Shown one piece after another: positions 4,064 to 5,377 of a stretch of DNA of 5,377 nt. The DNA is from Methanobacteriota archaeon (GTDB lineage Archaea; Thermoplasmatota; Poseidoniia; Poseidoniales; SP79). Each line of letters opens with the position of its first letter. Positions within the stretch are counted from its first letter, which is position 1. The stretch is taken from positions 1 to 5,377 of the forward strand of contig PAZI01000018.1 of NCBI GenBank assembly GCA_002715545.1, read 5' to 3'. The notes below the pieces were generated by a model, which was not told the DNA's origin, made no database searches, and saw only the letters and a program-made list of their open reading frames with translations. Made by a program: the position numbers and the translations under genes.

Positions 4064-5377
4064 ATGGGTGAGGTGGAAGAAGGTATCTTCACCGCAACAG
4101 GTTCCATTGAGGACCCTGAATTGGTCGAAGAGGATGTTCCAAGTGAGACTCCTGTTGTCCTTCCCTCCACTTCATTGAACGAGCGTATACGCGCAAAGAT
4201 TGGGATGGATTTCTCAGTCTTTACACATACTGGCACTTGGAAGGCCTTTGGCATTGCAGTTGTTCTGTTCTCAATGATAGGTTATGCAGGCCTAACTGTT
4301 TTTGGCCTGTCAACAACGATGTTCGCTACCAGCGAAGAAGCAGACCCTATTCCTGATCTGCTGTTCCCAACGCTGAATCGAACAGGTATCGAATCATCCG
4401 TCACGAATGAGACTGGGTGGTTCAGACTCAGCGATCATTCTGGAAAGGTAGTCATCATCGATATGATGGCGCACGATTGCTCGAATTGTCATGATGTTCA
4501 GAATCATATCGAGGATGAGATGGAGAGCTGGTATGCTCTGACATCAGATCGTGAGTTGATTATCATAGCCTATGGCGCTTGGTATCAGGAATCACTCACA
4601 TATCTGAACATGAGCGATAATGCGTACACAGTTCCAAAGTATGCTACCGGTCTGGGGAGTACCGAGGCCGCCATCATCAACGGAACTGAACTGGCAGATC
4701 CAGTACGCTTACTCACACCAGGAGGTACTGGGACCATACCTGTGGCCCTAGTGATAGACCATGAAGGATATATCGTTGGCCAAGAGACCTCAGGCAGTCC
4801 CACTGATGGTTGGGCTGCATTCGATGGTGCCGTAGTCACTGCACTCACTGGCTCAGATTCTGATATTGCAGAATTGCGCACTTTCGGAGTGGCGGAGGTG
4901 GACCAGAGCATGGTAGGTGTCATCTTCCTCGGTGCTATGCTCTCGATACTTGTGTATTTTTCACCATGTGCATTTCCTGTGCTGCCAGGTTTTATCTCGT
5001 ACTATCTCACATTGGGTGCCCGTGAGGACGAACTGATTGCATCTGGGAAACTCAAAGGTGCTATGCCTAATTCTCTGATTATAGGGACCCTGTCGGCACT
5101 TGGCATGTGGACTTTCTTCTTCTTCATAGGTATACTTGCAGCCATCATGGGCGATGCATTTGCTTCATCTGGAATCATTCATGATATCGCGCTTGGAATT
5201 GCCGCGCTGTTATTCATCCTTGGATTCTTCATGCTCACTGGTGGAACCGCACACATCATGGGCTGGGTACAGCGCTTGGTCGACAGGTATTCCACGACCG
5301 AGATGGATGATCGCTTCACTCCACGTCGAAACATGTACCTGTACGGCATTGGATACGCTGCGGCGAGCATTGATTGT
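4064..5377 (+). CDS. Thioredoxin-CcdA fusion: DsbD-like membrane thiol-redox protein, 3' end cut
   Basis: Open from ATG 4064 to the window edge (438 codons); an in-frame stop at 4025-4027 with no other ATG between fixes the start. Order: acidic cytosolic N-terminus 1-59; TM1 about 60-82; extracytoplasmic TlpA/ResA-like thioredoxin domain about 98-262 with GKVVIIDMMAHDCSNC (C139, C142), cis-proline loop TIPVALVIDHEG (P226) and four N-x-S/T sequons; then a CcdA-type membrane domain with YFSPCAFPVLPGF (C302) in its first helix, helices about 337-362 and 373-396, and the start of the fourth helix ending in GIGYAAASIDC (C438). CcdA/DsbD proteins pass reducing equivalents from cytosolic thioredoxin through two membrane cysteines, here probably C302 and C438, to thioredoxin-like proteins outside. 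In DsbD the thioredoxin domain is C-terminal; here it is N-terminal. The rest of the membrane domain is missing. Tryptophan before the CxxC is replaced by Asp. Confidence 0.85.
   Translation, partial: MGEVEEGIFTATGSIEDPELVEEDVPSETPVVLPSTSLNERIRAKIGMDFSVFTHTGTWKAFGIAVVLFSMIGYAGLTVFGLSTTMFATSEEADPIPDLLFPTLNRTGIESSVTNETGWFRLSDHSGKVVIIDMMAHDCSNCHDVQNHIEDEMESWYALTSDRELIIIAYGAWYQESLTYLNMSDNAYTVPKYATGLGSTEAAIINGTELADPVRLLTPGGTGTIPVALVIDHEGYIVGQETSGSPTDGWAAFDGAVVTALTGSDSDIAELRTFGVAEVDQSMVGVIFLGAMLSILVYFSPCAFPVLPGFISYYLTLGAREDELIASGKLKGAMPNSLIIGTLSALGMWTFFFFIGILAAIMGDAFASSGIIHDIALGIAALLFILGFFMLTGGTAHIMGWVQRLVDRYSTTEMDDRFTPRRNMYLYGIGYAAASIDC

Noticed and set aside
4585..4923. Minus-strand ORF of 112 codons opposite the thioredoxin-CcdA fusion
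   Set aside because: Ser/Pro/Val-rich antisense translation without recognisable features, lying fully within the well-supported fusion gene.

Overview
The window looks like a compact, gene-dense archaeal chromosome segment of mid GC content. The best guess is a marine group II (Poseidoniia-like) or related Thermoplasmata-lineage euryarchaeon, inferred from protein style and not proven. Supporting signs are secreted thioredoxin-fold proteins rich in N-glycosylation sequons, a type I GTP cyclohydrolase behind a small ribbon-helix-helix (RHH) regulator, almost no intergenic DNA, and strong Shine-Dalgarno (SD) sites mainly in front of internal cistrons.

Layout, right to left on the minus strand: from about 3970 down to 1 run six genes. 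They are (1) a secreted or membrane-anchored thioredoxin-fold protein with an Omp28-like beta region, a pacifastin-type six-cysteine module and a C-terminal hydrophobic anchor (2810-3970); (2) a 100-residue helical protein of unknown function (2505-2807); (3) a NatA-type ABC ATPase (1682-2500); (4) a NatB-type ABC-2 permease (459-1685); (5) an RHH protein (213-443); and (6) the first 72 codons of GTP cyclohydrolase I, FolE (1-216, cut by the window edge). Junctions are a 2-bp gap, a 4-bp gap, a 4-bp ATGA overlap, a 15-bp gap and another 4-bp ATGA overlap, so genes 1-4 look like one operon and genes 5-6 form a translationally coupled pair. The RHH gene has no SD, and its start codon lies inside a cluster of three phased GTATTC half-sites, so it may start its own transcription unit and control itself.

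On the plus strand from 4064 to the right edge runs one divergent gene: an N-terminal membrane anchor, an extracytoplasmic TlpA/ResA-like thioredoxin domain (CSNC), then a CcdA/DsbD-type membrane domain. It is cut at codon 438, exactly at what looks like the second redox cysteine of the CcdA core. The 93-bp gap between it and the divergent thioredoxin-fold gene holds a perfect 13-bp palindrome and a second inverted repeat.

Functionally, the right half reads as an extracytoplasmic thiol-redox unit: a membrane electron conduit carrying its own thioredoxin domain, next to a separate secreted thioredoxin-fold protein. The middle is an ABC exporter of the sodium-efflux NatAB class with unknown substrate. 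The left edge begins pterin biosynthesis. No RNA genes, CRISPR arrays, insertion sequences or stretches over 300 bp without a gene were seen.
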